64,000 nucleotides of DNA from JANXMY01 sp964251675 (GCA_964251675.1 CAXUKS010000017.1:1-64000), one strand, 5' to 3'; positions 1 through 9,553 are shown, counted from the stretch's first letter. Notes: generated by a model not told the origin, from the letters alone. Program-made: numbers and translations.

Positions 1-1
1 G

Positions 2-583
2 CTCTCCAAGATGGGGGCGAAAGTGCTCGTCGGCGGCGCTCCGGCCTTCAATGACCTGGACACCTATGCGACTTACCAGAACAGCCTCGCCCCCGGCTCC
101 TTCCGCGTTCTGCCGCAGATCGCCCTGCTGCAGTTCATCTACAACGCACGGCAGGGCAGCCGCCTGATGCGCCCGGCAAATGTGGCCGCTGCTGTGACCC
201 ATCTGGGGGCCGGGGCCGTCAGCCAGAATGCAGATGGCGCGGGCGGGGCAGTCGCATGGACGCCGGACTCGTCGGTGCGGCTCGTCAATGATACTGGCGC
301 GGCCCTGCAAGGCTATTCGGCGGCGAAGGGGGCAGCGGTCCGCGTGACGCAGGCGATCACGGGGACGCTGACCCTGACGCTTACGGCCTTGGGGCAGGAC
401 AGCACCGGCGCGGCGGCCTCGGGACGGACGTGGACAGCGGTACTCGACAATGCGGCGGCAGGAAGCGTGATCCCGCTTGTGCCGGGCATGGCTGGGGACC
501 GGATCGCCTCCGTGCCGACCGCCACCGGCGCGGGCGCTGCCACGGCAGGCGGCTTTGACGTCGTGACGCTGACAGAGCGCTAG
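2..583 (+). CDS. Phage structural protein, 5' truncated by window
   Basis: The reading frame is open from the first bases of the window, so the true start is probably upstream; the first ATG is at 11. The visible 190 residues are rich in Ala, Gly, Thr and Val and look beta-structured, with no recognisable domain, signal peptide or membrane segment. It ends in TAG, with a second in-frame TAG two codons later. Its position before an Asp-box protein and a glycosidase suggests a tail or baseplate component; this is inferred from context only. Confidence 0.6.
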   Translation, partial: LSKMGAKVLVGGAPAFNDLDTYATYQNSLAPGSFRVLPQIALLQFIYNARQGSRLMRPANVAAAVTHLGAGAVSQNADGAGGAVAWTPDSSVRLVNDTGAALQGYSAAKGAAVRVTQAITGTLTLTLTALGQDSTGAAASGRTWTAVLDNAAAGSVIPLVPGMAGDRIASVPTATGAGAATAGGFDVVTLTER

Positions 584-633
584 AATTAGAACACCTTATT
601 TAGAAGAGCGTTAGAAATAAAGAGGCAAGACTG

Positions 634-2193
634 ATGACTGACTACACGCCCGCCAACCCTTATCCAAATCGCCAAGTGTTACTCTGCCAAGATACACTTG
701 GACGGCCTTGCGCCGCCAGCGCGACTTACTCTGTCTCAGGGACTGCCTCAGAGGGCGGCGGGGTGTTTTTCGACTGGCTGACGACGCAAGACGCGGGACA
801 CACCTTCAAAAGTGTCCGGGTCAGCGCGGCAGTGCTCTCGAACATGGTCTTGGGCAGTAACACGCTCGTGAATGCGGGCGGAGACCCGCTGATCGTTTAT
901 ATCTCTCCGCTGACAAACACCCCGGTCATCATCACTCCTGCCGCCACCAGGGCCACGGCCAGCGGCAGCGGGGAGGATGCCGCCAGTTGGGCAAAGGCGG
1001 ACTTCCCGCGCAATCCGAACGGGCAAAATCTGCACGCTGACTTGCCCCAGTATGCGCTTATGGGAGCCGTGCCGCCCCACGATCCGGGCAAAGTGACGTT
1101 CGCAGGAATGAATACGCTTTATCAGGTTTATCCAACCAGCCCCCAATTCATCGGGGTCACGCTTGCTCTCGCGCACTCTTACGACAACTTCACCTCAGTG
1201 CGGAATGGACTGAAACTGAGCCTGATGGGCCTGACACGCATCCTGAAGAACGGCGGCGGCACGCAGCCCCTGAACCCGGACTTCCCCGCCAAAACATTGC
1301 CGTGGATGATCCCAGCTACAGAGGGACAGCCAGCAGCCGGGCCGGGCCTTGCGCCGCGCCTGCGAATTAGCGACACTGGGGAAGACAACCAGAGCGGCCC
1401 GTATCATCAGGCGTGGAACCTCGCAGCGATGTGCTACGGAGATACTGCCGAAACCCTCTATGCGATTGGCTATTACCAAGTCGCTCACCCGGACACGCTC
1501 AAGCTGTTTCTGATGCCCTATCTGATCAAAAGCCGGGACAGCGGCAACTCATGGATTGCGCTTGACCCCGAGGTCCCGGACCTGCTGGTAACGAAGACGG
1601 ACCCCTACCCCGTCATCGTTCAGCCGTACTATTATAGCCAGCCGGGGTTTGTGTGGACGGGGTACGATTTGCAGCCGGACGGCTCCTACACGATCACGCC
1701 GCAGCCGCCGATTGTGTTTCCGGTGGCCGACAAGAACGGAGTGCCCCTGTGCCTGCCGGGAGTCGCCACGAAGACAAGTCCTAATGGCACTGTATCGCCT
1801 GTGCAGACACTGAACGAAGCCAATCATCCGCAGCTCGTGTTCGCACAGGGGATGCTCTATTTTGCTTATCGGAACACCGTCATTTCGCAGCACGCAGGCA
1901 ACATTTACACGAGCGACCCGGATGGCGACCCCGGCACGAGTCATTACCTGACCCTTGATGGGCAAATGGTGTCTACCCCGCTTCGCACGTCGGCGAGTGA
2001 TCCGCCTATCGCTCAGAGTGCCTACACATGGGCGTTCGGGCGTTCCGGCGACTTGGGCCGGACGTGGGAGGGCCTGACTTCACCGCCGCCGATGCAGTAT
2101 GGAGCGCTGGGGGTTAGTCAGGACGGCCACCGACTCCACTGGGGCCTGCACCATCATTCGGACGACGGCGGCCACACCTGGGAAGCAAGTTAG
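634..2193 (+). CDS. Asp-box (BNR-like) tail-associated protein
   Basis: 519 residues. Three Asp-box-like motifs (S/T-x-D-x-G-x-T/S-W) are visible: SRDSGNSW in the middle, and SGDLGRTW and SDDGGHTW near the C-terminus. Such boxes mark beta-propellers of sialidase-like or carbohydrate-binding proteins. No export signal is seen, as expected for a virion part. AGAGG lies about 9 bases before the ATG. A terminator follows immediately. Role inferred: receptor or capsule binding by the tail; sialidase catalysis cannot be claimed, since no arginine triad was identified. Confidence 0.7.
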   Translation: MTDYTPANPYPNRQVLLCQDTLGRPCAASATYSVSGTASEGGGVFFDWLTTQDAGHTFKSVRVSAAVLSNMVLGSNTLVNAGGDPLIVYISPLTNTPVIITPAATRATASGSGEDAASWAKADFPRNPNGQNLHADLPQYALMGAVPPHDPGKVTFAGMNTLYQVYPTSPQFIGVTLALAHSYDNFTSVRNGLKLSLMGLTRILKNGGGTQPLNPDFPAKTLPWMIPATEGQPAAGPGLAPRLRISDTGEDNQSGPYHQAWNLAAMCYGDTAETLYAIGYYQVAHPDTLKLFLMPYLIKSRDSGNSWIALDPEVPDLLVTKTDPYPVIVQPYYYSQPGFVWTGYDLQPDGSYTITPQPPIVFPVADKNGVPLCLPGVATKTSPNGTVSPVQTLNEANHPQLVFAQGMLYFAYRNTVISQHAGNIYTSDPDGDPGTSHYLTLDGQMVSTPLRTSASDPPIAQSAYTWAFGRSGDLGRTWEGLTSPPPMQYGALGVSQDGHRLHWGLHHHSDDGGHTWEAS

Positions 2194-2201
2194 TCTGCCA
2201 A

Positions 2202-2217
2202 CTTTTCGCGCGAAAAG
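2202..2217. repeat. Copy of the TTTTCGCGCGAAAA palindrome
   Basis: A perfect 16-base palindrome, CTTTTCGCGCGAAAAG, directly after the stop codon of the Asp-box gene and overlapping the left arm of the following terminator. It is one of five perfect copies, plus one degenerate copy, spread over the window. Its core resembles the parS core TTTCACGTGAAA. Confidence 0.8.
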
Positions 2218-2250
2218 CCCTTCCCCATAATTGGGCGCCAGGGCTTTTTT
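2213..2250 (+). terminator. Rho-independent terminator after the Asp-box gene
   Basis: Arms AAAAGCCCT (2213-2221) and AGGGCTTTT (2240-2248) pair perfectly and are followed by a T run. The hairpin covers the upstream possible start of the next gene, which argues that translation there begins at 2309. Confidence 0.8.
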
Positions 2251-2308
2251 GCTGCCTGCTCTCTTTTTCTGCTGCCTGCTTTCTTTCTCTCATCATTGGA
2301 GACCATCC

Positions 2309-4951
2309 ATGTCCCGTCCTACCCTGCGCGTCTCGCCGCCACCCGAAGGGCAGCCTGCCCCGCCTATCCATCCGCCGCTCGTGCTGTTTGTGCGCCGAAC
2401 CGGGACGACTCCAGGCGAAGGAAGCGGCGAAACTCCATCCGGTACACTCCCCGCCGGGGCGCGGCTGACCCTGCCTGACTACCGTATCGGCAGCACCGGC
2501 AACGGCGATTGGACCCGGCCCTCGTACACCGCCGACTACCCGGCAGGCGTGACGCCCATTGGCGCAGCTCCGCTGGTTGGTGTCAACGGCGTGGTCTCAA
2601 ATCAGGTCGTGTCCCGCCTGCCGAGCGGCCAGTACCGGGTCACGTTCGCTGCTCAGATTGCCGCCGTCGGCGGCAAAATGACCGTGCGGGACACGGTAAA
2701 CCCCGCCCTCAGCGCAGACCTGTTTCGCACATTCGGGCTGGCACAAAACCAGCACCCTGATACCAGTGCGCCTTTCTGGGGATTTCGGGTCGGGGCTATC
2801 TACGCCGACCCCTCCGCCCAAAACGGACGAGTGTTTCTCGGGAGTGCTGTTCCCTCGGTCATGGTCTACAACGGTGACGGCAAGATCACGGGCTGGGAGG
2901 CCAGAGATTTTGCTGGGAACGTGGTTGCTACAGGAGGCCCCCCGGCCCTGGGCTATACCAGCATCCAAATCCCAGAGGTGGCAGGCAAACCTAACTCCTA
3001 CCGCGTGTGGTTTCTGGGGCGCGACGTGCCCGGCTTTGGCAACGCGATTGCCTGTACCAACTTCAATGTCATTCCTGAGGACGCTCCGGACGGCTCGGAC
3101 ATGGCGACGAATTACCACCCGCTCGGCTACCAGCCTGCGTTTGGCCCGTCGCCAGGCGGCTTCCAGCTTCCCAACGAGTGGCTGCAAGCGAGGGTCTATG
3201 CAGGCGTGGCCGGACCTCAGCGCATCTCCGTCCCAGATGCCGCAAACCCGGACATCGTGGGGCTGTCTGCCTACATCATCGGCGCGGTGAATGCCCAGAT
3301 CACCGGCAATGACGGGACGGCGGCGAACCCGGCGGACCCCGGCATTCTGTTCTGCAATTTTTTCAATCTGGACTGCAACTACCCCGACCAGGTAGCCGGA
3401 GTCACCCGCGCCGTCGCCGCGTTCTACGCGCTGGGCGTTCGCTATTTTGCTGGCAGAAATGAGCCGGGGGGCAATCCAAACAGCAGCTTTATCCCGCAGA
3501 TGCGGGCCTTCTACAATGCCGTCAAAGCCGGTCACCCCGACGCGCAGGTCTGCGGCGTAGAAAGTGTGCAGCCTTACGCCCCGGCCCATGACAAGGCTGG
3601 AAATGTACCCTCACTCGAAAACCTGTTTGCGGCAGGCGGCGGCGATTACATAGACGTGTTTTCTTACCACCTGTACGGCAACAGCGCGTGGGCAGACAGC
3701 AGCATTGGCAGCGACATTGACCAGGGGCTGCGGATGCTGGCCGCGCAGGAGGCTTTTCTCACCCGGCACGGCCAGCAGCACAAAGAGCGGCTGATGACGG
3801 AGCAGGGGGCAGTGCAGGCGGCGTTCGGCGTCACCTCCCCGTGGGCCTGCGCGGCAGGGTGGTGGACACAGCTCATGGTCATGGATGCGCGGGGGCAAAA
3901 AACATCGCACGAGTGCTATTGGTTCACCGCCGCCTCCGACCCTGAGTGGCAGGTGCAGCTTCGCAACAGCGACGGTTCGTACAACCCTCAAATCCTCTGG
4001 ATGCGCCGCCGCGCCGTGGAGTGCTGGTCTGCGAACTGCACTGGTACGCTGGACTTTGGGAGGGGCGGCGGCAGCCTGTGGTTTGCGACCAACTGGCAGG
4101 GCGTGGGGGCGCGGCAGGGGCGCAATGTGGCCCTCATTTATGGCAAGGGCGGCTACCGGAGGGAGGGGTTGCGGATTGCCGTCTCTGGCCCCAATGTCCC
4201 GGCTACGCTGACCGGCGCGAACGCCTGGGGCGCAGAGACGATCCTGCCTGTGGTCAGCGGCGTGGTGACGCTCCCGCCCGGCGACGGGCTGGGCTATTAC
4301 CTGCGCTACCCCGCCTCCGTGACGCTTTCGCCGCTGACCGGGCTGGGGCCGAACCTTGCGCTCGGCAGGCCCGTGATAGCACCCACCAATCAGACGCAGG
4401 CGCAGAGCCTCACGGACGGCGTGGGGGCGGTGCTGTGGAGCAGTGACAGCGCGTGGTTTGCTCACGGCACGCCGGTTGGCTCAGACGTGTTCATCGCCGG
4501 GGACACCGCATTGCCCTATCGCCTGTGTGTGGATTTGGGAGCCGGGGACGCGGGGCAGCCGCCGGCGCTTTCGCGCCTGATTGCATCGACCGCCGTGCCC
4601 TACCAGAGCGCGTGCGGCATCCTGTCCTGCAAAGTGTTCACCGCTGATGACATGGCCGGGCCACTGCTGTATCAGGGGTCATTTAGTCAGAGCGGGAACG
4701 GGCTGGAACGACTAACAAACAACGGAACGCTCGGCACAAATTACACCGACTATTTCCCGGCGCAGACGAAAATCAACATGGCGTTTGCGGCTCCGGGACG
4801 GCATCGGTACGCGGTGCTGGAGATTGACGACGTTTCGCTGGGGACGGCGGGAAACGCACTGTCGGCAGGCTATGGGGGGCAGCCCTCTATCAGCCTTGAC
4901 CAGAGGCACACGCCGCCAAATATCACGCTGCGGCAGTTGGAGGTCTACTAA
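2309..4951 (+). CDS. Clan GH-A-like glycoside hydrolase with C-terminal carbohydrate-binding-like region
   Basis: 880 residues from the ATG at 2309, which has GGAG 9 bases upstream; the in-frame GTG-type start at 2231 lies in the terminator. The middle resembles a clan GH-A TIM barrel: an Asn-Glu pair in RNEPGG (Glu about residue 385) fits the acid/base, and Glu in MTEQG (about 498) fits the nucleophile, 113 residues apart as is usual. The last 200 residues (LALGRPV...WSSDSAWF) look like an F5/8-type beta-sandwich. Probable role: virion enzyme degrading host capsule or exopolysaccharide. Substrate unknown. Confidence 0.75.
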   Translation: MSRPTLRVSPPPEGQPAPPIHPPLVLFVRRTGTTPGEGSGETPSGTLPAGARLTLPDYRIGSTGNGDWTRPSYTADYPAGVTPIGAAPLVGVNGVVSNQVVSRLPSGQYRVTFAAQIAAVGGKMTVRDTVNPALSADLFRTFGLAQNQHPDTSAPFWGFRVGAIYADPSAQNGRVFLGSAVPSVMVYNGDGKITGWEARDFAGNVVATGGPPALGYTSIQIPEVAGKPNSYRVWFLGRDVPGFGNAIACTNFNVIPEDAPDGSDMATNYHPLGYQPAFGPSPGGFQLPNEWLQARVYAGVAGPQRISVPDAANPDIVGLSAYIIGAVNAQITGNDGTAANPADPGILFCNFFNLDCNYPDQVAGVTRAVAAFYALGVRYFAGRNEPGGNPNSSFIPQMRAFYNAVKAGHPDAQVCGVESVQPYAPAHDKAGNVPSLENLFAAGGGDYIDVFSYHLYGNSAWADSSIGSDIDQGLRMLAAQEAFLTRHGQQHKERLMTEQGAVQAAFGVTSPWACAAGWWTQLMVMDARGQKTSHECYWFTAASDPEWQVQLRNSDGSYNPQILWMRRRAVECWSANCTGTLDFGRGGGSLWFATNWQGVGARQGRNVALIYGKGGYRREGLRIAVSGPNVPATLTGANAWGAETILPVVSGVVTLPPGDGLGYYLRYPASVTLSPLTGLGPNLALGRPVIAPTNQTQAQSLTDGVGAVLWSSDSAWFAHGTPVGSDVFIAGDTALPYRLCVDLGAGDAGQPPALSRLIASTAVPYQSACGILSCKVFTADDMAGPLLYQGSFSQSGNGLERLTNNGTLGTNYTDYFPAQTKINMAFAAPGRHRYAVLEIDDVSLGTAGNALSAGYGGQPSISLDQRHTPPNITLRQLEVY

Positions 4952-4952
4952 T

Positions 4953-5657
4953 TTGGCAAACCAAACGATTATCGCAGGGCGGACTGGGACGCTGGCACTG
5001 GCCTACGTGTCTACGGGAAAGCCCGCTAGCGGGAGTGACACACTCGCCATTTTCGGCTATTACACGCTGCGGGCAGGGGGACCAGTTGACCAGCTCAGTA
5101 ACGGATTTTCAGTGAGCAATTTTGTACGCACAGGAGACACGGCAACCATTGATTTGAGCGTGCCTTCCACATTTTTTGACGACCCTAAAAACTTTGTGGG
5201 AGATGCTTTGAGTGTGCGTTACACCATCGCAAAAACAGGCGAACAGTTTAGTGGGAGCCTCTCCATCACGCCTTACATAGCTTCAACTACCGCGCCTACC
5301 CCGCCTGTGCCTGCCGCGCCCGCACCTGTGGCGAAGCCTGCCCCTCCTGTGCCTGCCCCCGCGCCGGTGACGCTGGTACAGCCTGTCAAAATTTCTGTCG
5401 AGCATGACGCTCCCTGCACCATCACGCAGGCGGCGATGACACTGGGAGAGGGCGCGGCATCCTGGCCGAATGTGCCTCTAGCATCAGACCCGCCCGGCAA
5501 AGCGGCAACGCACACGCTGACTGGCACTGTGCCGTATCCACTGGCCGGGTTTGTGCGCGGGCTTGCGGCGGCGACTGTGACATTTTTGGCAGACGGCGCG
5601 ATCCAAACGCGGATGGAGATTGTGACGCTGCTGGGCGAAGGCGAGGGGCTACCATGA
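4953..5657 (+). CDS. Putative tail or baseplate protein with Pro/Ala linker
   Basis: 234 residues. The start is TTG at 4953, with a perfect GGAGG 9 bases upstream inside the end of the glycosidase gene; no suitable ATG exists. Two beta-rich halves are joined by a Pro/Ala-rich linker (about residues 110-150: TPPVPAAPAPVAKP and similar). The stop overlaps the next ATG (ATGA), so translation is coupled. Family not recognised; the layout suits a structural adaptor or fibre base. Confidence 0.6.
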   Translation: MANQTIIAGRTGTLALAYVSTGKPASGSDTLAIFGYYTLRAGGPVDQLSNGFSVSNFVRTGDTATIDLSVPSTFFDDPKNFVGDALSVRYTIAKTGEQFSGSLSITPYIASTTAPTPPVPAAPAPVAKPAPPVPAPAPVTLVQPVKISVEHDAPCTITQAAMTLGEGAASWPNVPLASDPPGKAATHTLTGTVPYPLAGFVRGLAAATVTFLADGAIQTRMEIVTLLGEGEGLP

Positions 5658-6127
5658 GCGCGTCATTCTCTAACGCCCCTGCCGTCGCAGACTTGCAGAT
5701 GCATTTTACGACGCTGGCTGCACAACTCGCTGCCCAGCAAGACCAGATAGGAGACCTTATGACAAGCTTAAAAAACCAAGTCGTCGTTATCCCTGACCCT
5801 GTTGAAACCACTGTGATTACAGGTCCAGCGACGACAGCAGGAACGCCCCTGCCAGTGCCTCCTGCCAATAAGAACGTCGAGACGTACAAACGCCTCCTGA
5901 CAGCAAACCTGACTGACTATGCTTACGCTTCTGCTGCGCCAGGACGCAACGTTTCTCAGGCGTTTACGAATGCCGCCGGTTCAGGGGCTTTTATCTGGAC
6001 CATCAACGCCCAGAGCGGAGATGTGTTCAATGCCCCTGATTTAGTGGCCGCGACTTCGTTTTCGCTGGCAAACGGCGAAACACGCACGTTTGTCAACAGC
6101 GCCCCCGGTGTGTGGGACCAGGTCTAA
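5654..6127 (+). CDS. Small fibre-associated protein, N-terminal coiled coil
   Basis: 157 residues, coupled to the previous gene by ATGA. Residues 10-45 form a Gln/Leu-rich predicted coiled coil (LQMHFTTLAAQLAAQQDQ), followed by a Pro/Thr linker and a small beta domain ending NGETRTFVNSAPGVWDQV. This arrangement (trimerising coil plus beta tip) is common in tail fibres and baseplate spikes. No family recognised. Confidence 0.55.
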   Translation: MSASFSNAPAVADLQMHFTTLAAQLAAQQDQIGDLMTSLKNQVVVIPDPVETTVITGPATTAGTPLPVPPANKNVETYKRLLTANLTDYAYASAAPGRNVSQAFTNAAGSGAFIWTINAQSGDVFNAPDLVAATSFSLANGETRTFVNSAPGVWDQV

Positions 6128-6149
6128 ATCTATACACAGGTCTAAATCT

Positions 6150-7073
6150 ATGACCATCTCTAAATCTATGCAACTGCGAAAACTCATTTGCGTCTGGGTG
6201 GCGGCTCTGTCGCTGCTGCCCCTGTCCTTGTCTCCAGCCCTCGCCAGCGCCGTCGGCCAACCTGTCCCCAAAGGAACCAGCGTCGGCCAAACCCTGCGCT
6301 GGAACGGCACGAGCTGGGTGTTTGGCGGGCTGCTGGACACGGGCACGGGCACGGTCTATGTGGGCAATGGGGCTACTAATACCAGTCCTGCAAACGGAGT
6401 CATCCAGGCCACAGGCGTCGCCGGGGGGCAGAACGCCGCCGGGGGGAACCTCATTCTGTCGGGCGGGGCAAGCAGCGGCTATTACTCGGGCGGCGACATC
6501 ATCTTTATGGTCGCGGACAGCAACCAAAACCAAACAGTGAACACCCCCTACGAAGCACTGCGTATCAGCTCCGGCACGAGGTCCGTCGCGTTCAAAACTG
6601 GGTTCTCTCTCACGCCAGCAGGCTACTCTGCGTGGAGCGTTACGTCCAACTACAACAACCTCTATTTTTCATATGGGTCGAGTTTCAACCCAGCGTTGAC
6701 ACTCTCTTCATCTGCTGTCATTATGCCAGGCCGGACTCTGGGCGTGAATGTACCAGACGGCCAAAACCCGGCAGGGCAGTTAGATGTCCGCATTGGCTCC
6801 TCGGGCGTGACAGGACAGATTATCAAAGAGGCGGCGGGGCAGAGCGCAGATGCCTTAAACATCAACACCAGTGTCGGCTCTGGGGGCAACGTCCTACGCG
6901 TCACCGCTGCCGGCGCACTCACTGCTGCCTCCACCGTCAACGCAAGCGGCTATCAGGCAGGCGGCACGGCAGGCTACACCGGCAACATCCCCAGCACCGC
7001 GCAAAACACGCATTATCGCGGGGGGCTGGTGATAGGCTATACGGCCAGCGACGGCTCCACGGTGGGGCAGTAG
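6150..7073 (+). CDS. Fibre-like beta-rich protein with signal-like N-terminus
   Basis: 307 residues from the ATG at 6150 (AGG 9 bases upstream; a second ATG at 6168). The element TCTAAATCTAT is repeated three times around the start. Residues 8-32 (LICVWVAALSLLPLSLSPALASA) look like a Sec signal peptide, which is unusual for a tail fibre. The remainder is Gly/Ser/Asn-rich with repetitive turns (GVAGGQNAAGGNLILSGGAS) and a C-terminal NTHYRGGLVIGY motif as in trimeric fibres. It could be a virion fibre or a secreted protein. Confidence 0.55.
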   Translation: MTISKSMQLRKLICVWVAALSLLPLSLSPALASAVGQPVPKGTSVGQTLRWNGTSWVFGGLLDTGTGTVYVGNGATNTSPANGVIQATGVAGGQNAAGGNLILSGGASSGYYSGGDIIFMVADSNQNQTVNTPYEALRISSGTRSVAFKTGFSLTPAGYSAWSVTSNYNNLYFSYGSSFNPALTLSSSAVIMPGRTLGVNVPDGQNPAGQLDVRIGSSGVTGQIIKEAAGQSADALNINTSVGSGGNVLRVTAAGALTAASTVNASGYQAGGTAGYTGNIPSTAQNTHYRGGLVIGYTASDGSTVGQ

Positions 7074-7082
7074 GAAACAATC

Positions 7083-7469
7083 ATGCCTATTTCAGTCATT
7101 AAAATGCCGGTCGGCGACCCGGACGGCAGCGACCATCCCGAAGCCATCTGGATACCCGCGCAGGTGATCATGGACCAGATTGCCCAGCAGGGTGGCGTGG
7201 AGTGGTACGCTTATCACGACGTTGCTTCCTGGCTTATTCACAAAATGCCCATTGCAGGCGAAACGCACCACACCACGATTGACCAGACGCTCTACGCAGC
7301 GGTGCAGACGCTGGACACCGGCACAACGATTTATGGCCCGGCGACGGCTTTTGCGCTGTCCTACCTCGCCCTGCATTACCAGGACACGCCCACAGGCGAC
7401 AAACACGAAGACGGCCAGCCGGTGCTAGTTCCTTTTTTTGCAGCGGCCACGGTGGTGCAAATTGGCTGA
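7083..7469 (+). CDS. Hypothetical tail-region protein
   Basis: 128 residues, AGGAAA upstream of ATG. No membrane segment or known motif; acidic with several His residues (EWYAYHDVASWLIHKMPIAG, GETHHTT). It overlaps the following gene by 8 bases, so it belongs to the same transcription unit. Function unknown. Confidence 0.55.
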   Translation: MPISVIKMPVGDPDGSDHPEAIWIPAQVIMDQIAQQGGVEWYAYHDVASWLIHKMPIAGETHHTTIDQTLYAAVQTLDTGTTIYGPATAFALSYLALHYQDTPTGDKHEDGQPVLVPFFAAATVVQIG

Positions 7470-8007
7470 CACCGCTATTGTTTGCTTCTATGCTTATCCA
7501 TCACTCTCGACCGAGGCTGTCAAGTGGGATACGCGCCGCCACGGGCAAGCCTGGGAAGACGTGCCGAGCCACTGCGCGATCATTCTTCCCACCAAAATTG
7601 GCCCGGTCCTCTTTGAAATAGTCAGTACAGGCTATCATTGTCGCCCAGCAATCGCAACGGATTATAACTGGTCTGTAAATGTGCTACTTAGTGACCTAAC
7701 TGCGGCGCTTTCGGCGGCGCGGGCCTCGGCGGGAGCGCGGTATTCTTGGGCCACCATCGCCCTCATTGGTCTTTACCGCTTGCTACCCGACCGCTGGCTA
7801 TCGCGGCTGCATCTACGGCAGGCAAATATTTGCTCGGTGTTTGTGCGGGACGTGTTGTTGGCGGGCGGCTGGGCGGCTCCGGCATGGCTGATGCATCAAT
7901 ACTGCCCGCCTTCGCCCAATGACCTCTGGCAAGCATTGAGGCTGGCAGACACTCAGGCACTGGCAGACACGCAAGCAGGAGAAAAAACGTGCGAGACATC
8001 TATGTAG
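7462..8007 (+). CDS. Permuted NlpC/P60-like (YiiX-type) cysteine hydrolase
   Basis: 181 residues from TTG at 7462 with GGTGG upstream; it overlaps the previous stop. The order His first (SHCAIIL), then an acidic strand (GPVLFEIV), then Cys (NICSVFVRDVL) is the signature of the circularly permuted papain-like fold seen in YiiX-type and permuted NlpC/P60 proteins. Known members cleave peptide or acyl-amide bonds. In a tail cluster this could be a virion peptidoglycan peptidase helping DNA entry. Assignment rests on motif order only. Confidence 0.6.
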   Translation: MADTAIVCFYAYPSLSTEAVKWDTRRHGQAWEDVPSHCAIILPTKIGPVLFEIVSTGYHCRPAIATDYNWSVNVLLSDLTAALSAARASAGARYSWATIALIGLYRLLPDRWLSRLHLRQANICSVFVRDVLLAGGWAAPAWLMHQYCPPSPNDLWQALRLADTQALADTQAGEKTCETSM

Positions 8008-8942
8008 ACGCTGTGCCGCCCGGAGCCAGCCTCGGCTACAGCCTCTACCAGGCCGGGCAGCCGGTGGGCGGGCGCGTCGCAGAGGGAATCACAGCGGTGG
8101 GGGTCGGTACGGGGGTGTACCGGGCCAGCATCAACGGCGCGACCTGTGATTTTGTGATTTGGGACACCGGTGGCGACAGCCCCCAGTATGCCACCGAAAC
8201 GCTGGAAGCGGTTGCATCCGCGCCCGTTTCGCCGGGGACGGGGGGGCAGCCGACCGGGACCGGGAGCGTCACCCAAAACGCCGACGGCACGCAGACGCTC
8301 ATTTATCTGTTGACATTGCCCGCGCCTGCCGTTCTGACGCTTGCGGGCATGGGCACGCTGCGTCAGGTATTGACGGCGGCAGGGCCGTTCGCGGTGGATC
8401 TGACCCTGCCGGACGGCGCGGCGGTGGACGGCCTGCCACACCTCTCGTACCTGCTGACGATGACAGGCATTCCCGACCCTGTGCCGGGCCTTTCGCAAGG
8501 CGCGGCATCCGCTCTGTGGCCGCTGCTGAAGGACGGAGAGCCTGAAACGCTGGACCTGCAGATTACTCTCAGCAGCGGACAGCCGGACATACGCCTGACG
8601 CTGGAAGTGCCACAGGGTGACATTGGGGCGTCGGCGCCGGGCATCTTGTGGGGCGGCGAGGGCTATGTTCACGTCCTTGTTTTTGCAAAAAGCGGCCAGG
8701 ACGACGCCTCGGTCGATTACACCTCTCTGCCGCCCCGACTGGCTGTGGTGCGGGCAGACGCACAGGACAGCGACTTCGTGGACGGCGACTGGCTGACACG
8801 CACCGCAACGCCCACCGGTACGTATGCCCGGCTGTATGTCGAGGGGTTGCGTCGGGGGGCGTACTATGTCTACGTGCAGATCACCGTAGGCGGACAGACC
8901 ATCACGCGCCGAGCGCCAGGAACACTGCGGGTCACGAGCTAA
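7989..8942 (+). CDS. Putative tail structural protein
   Basis: 317 residues. The start is GTG at 7989, with AGGAG 7 bases upstream, inside the 3' end of the previous gene. Mostly beta-structured by composition. The first half resembles small baseplate proteins; the last 90 residues (GTYARLYVEGLRRGAYYVYVQITVGGQ) resemble a fibronectin III/Ig-like domain. Residues 85-110 are a Gly/Thr/Pro linker. No family recognised. Confidence 0.55.
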   Translation: MRDIYVDAVPPGASLGYSLYQAGQPVGGRVAEGITAVGVGTGVYRASINGATCDFVIWDTGGDSPQYATETLEAVASAPVSPGTGGQPTGTGSVTQNADGTQTLIYLLTLPAPAVLTLAGMGTLRQVLTAAGPFAVDLTLPDGAAVDGLPHLSYLLTMTGIPDPVPGLSQGAASALWPLLKDGEPETLDLQITLSSGQPDIRLTLEVPQGDIGASAPGILWGGEGYVHVLVFAKSGQDDASVDYTSLPPRLAVVRADAQDSDFVDGDWLTRTATPTGTYARLYVEGLRRGAYYVYVQITVGGQTITRRAPGTLRVTS

Positions 8943-8968
8943 GGCTCATTTAGGCTTGGGTTGAGAGC

Positions 8969-9520
8969 ATGAACAAAACCAAACAGGCAAACAAAATGCC
9001 ACACAAAGGAGCAAAGCCGCGCCGGTTCAGCCATCTTTCGGGGTGGCTGTTTTCGTTGGTGGGCTGGCCTTCTGTGGAGACCACCGAATCGTTCTGTCTG
9101 CGCTCGGCGCTATGGTGGGTCATCCAGCTTGCCCCAGCCCTGCACCTGTTCGCCGTGTCCCCGTCCTTTGCGGGTCTCGCCCGCTACGGTTCCGAGGGGC
9201 AATGGCAGGTGCGGCTTGGAATAGTGCTGGCTATGCAGCTCCTCGCCGTGCTGACAGGGCGCGTGTGGATGCGGGTGACGGCGCTGTTCCTGTTTGGCAG
9301 CGTCTGGGCGTTCGTGGCGGCCATGTTCTGGGCCAGTAGCCCGCACCTGGGCTGGCTGGCACGGAACACCGGCGTTGGCGTTTACGCGGCCCTGGCTGTA
9401 GACTGCGTGGTGGTTGGCCTGCACCTGGCTGCACGCGGCTTCCTGGACTTTCTGGGCCGCCGGGAGAAGGACTTCTTATCTTCCTCATCCTCATCAATCC
9501 CATTAAACTTTACGCCGTAG
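8969..9520 (+). CDS. Four-helix integral membrane protein
   Basis: 183 residues. A basic N-terminus is followed by about four hydrophobic helices (near residues 45-65, 80-98, 104-122 and 135-155), then a charged, Ser-rich C-terminus. It opens the run of small membrane/coiled-coil genes that ends with the endolysin, so a holin-like or accessory lysis role is possible; size and topology are not diagnostic. Confidence 0.6.
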   Translation: MNKTKQANKMPHKGAKPRRFSHLSGWLFSLVGWPSVETTESFCLRSALWWVIQLAPALHLFAVSPSFAGLARYGSEGQWQVRLGIVLAMQLLAVLTGRVWMRVTALFLFGSVWAFVAAMFWASSPHLGWLARNTGVGVYAALAVDCVVVGLHLAARGFLDFLGRREKDFLSSSSSSIPLNFTP

Positions 9521-9553
9521 TTCGTTCGGCCTTGTACCAAGACAGGAGGCCGA

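Noticed and set aside
2597..4465. Long minus-strand open frames (up to 330 codons) opposite the glycosidase
   Set aside because: High-GC antisense frames; no ribosome site, no domain, and the plus-strand product has clear catalytic motifs.
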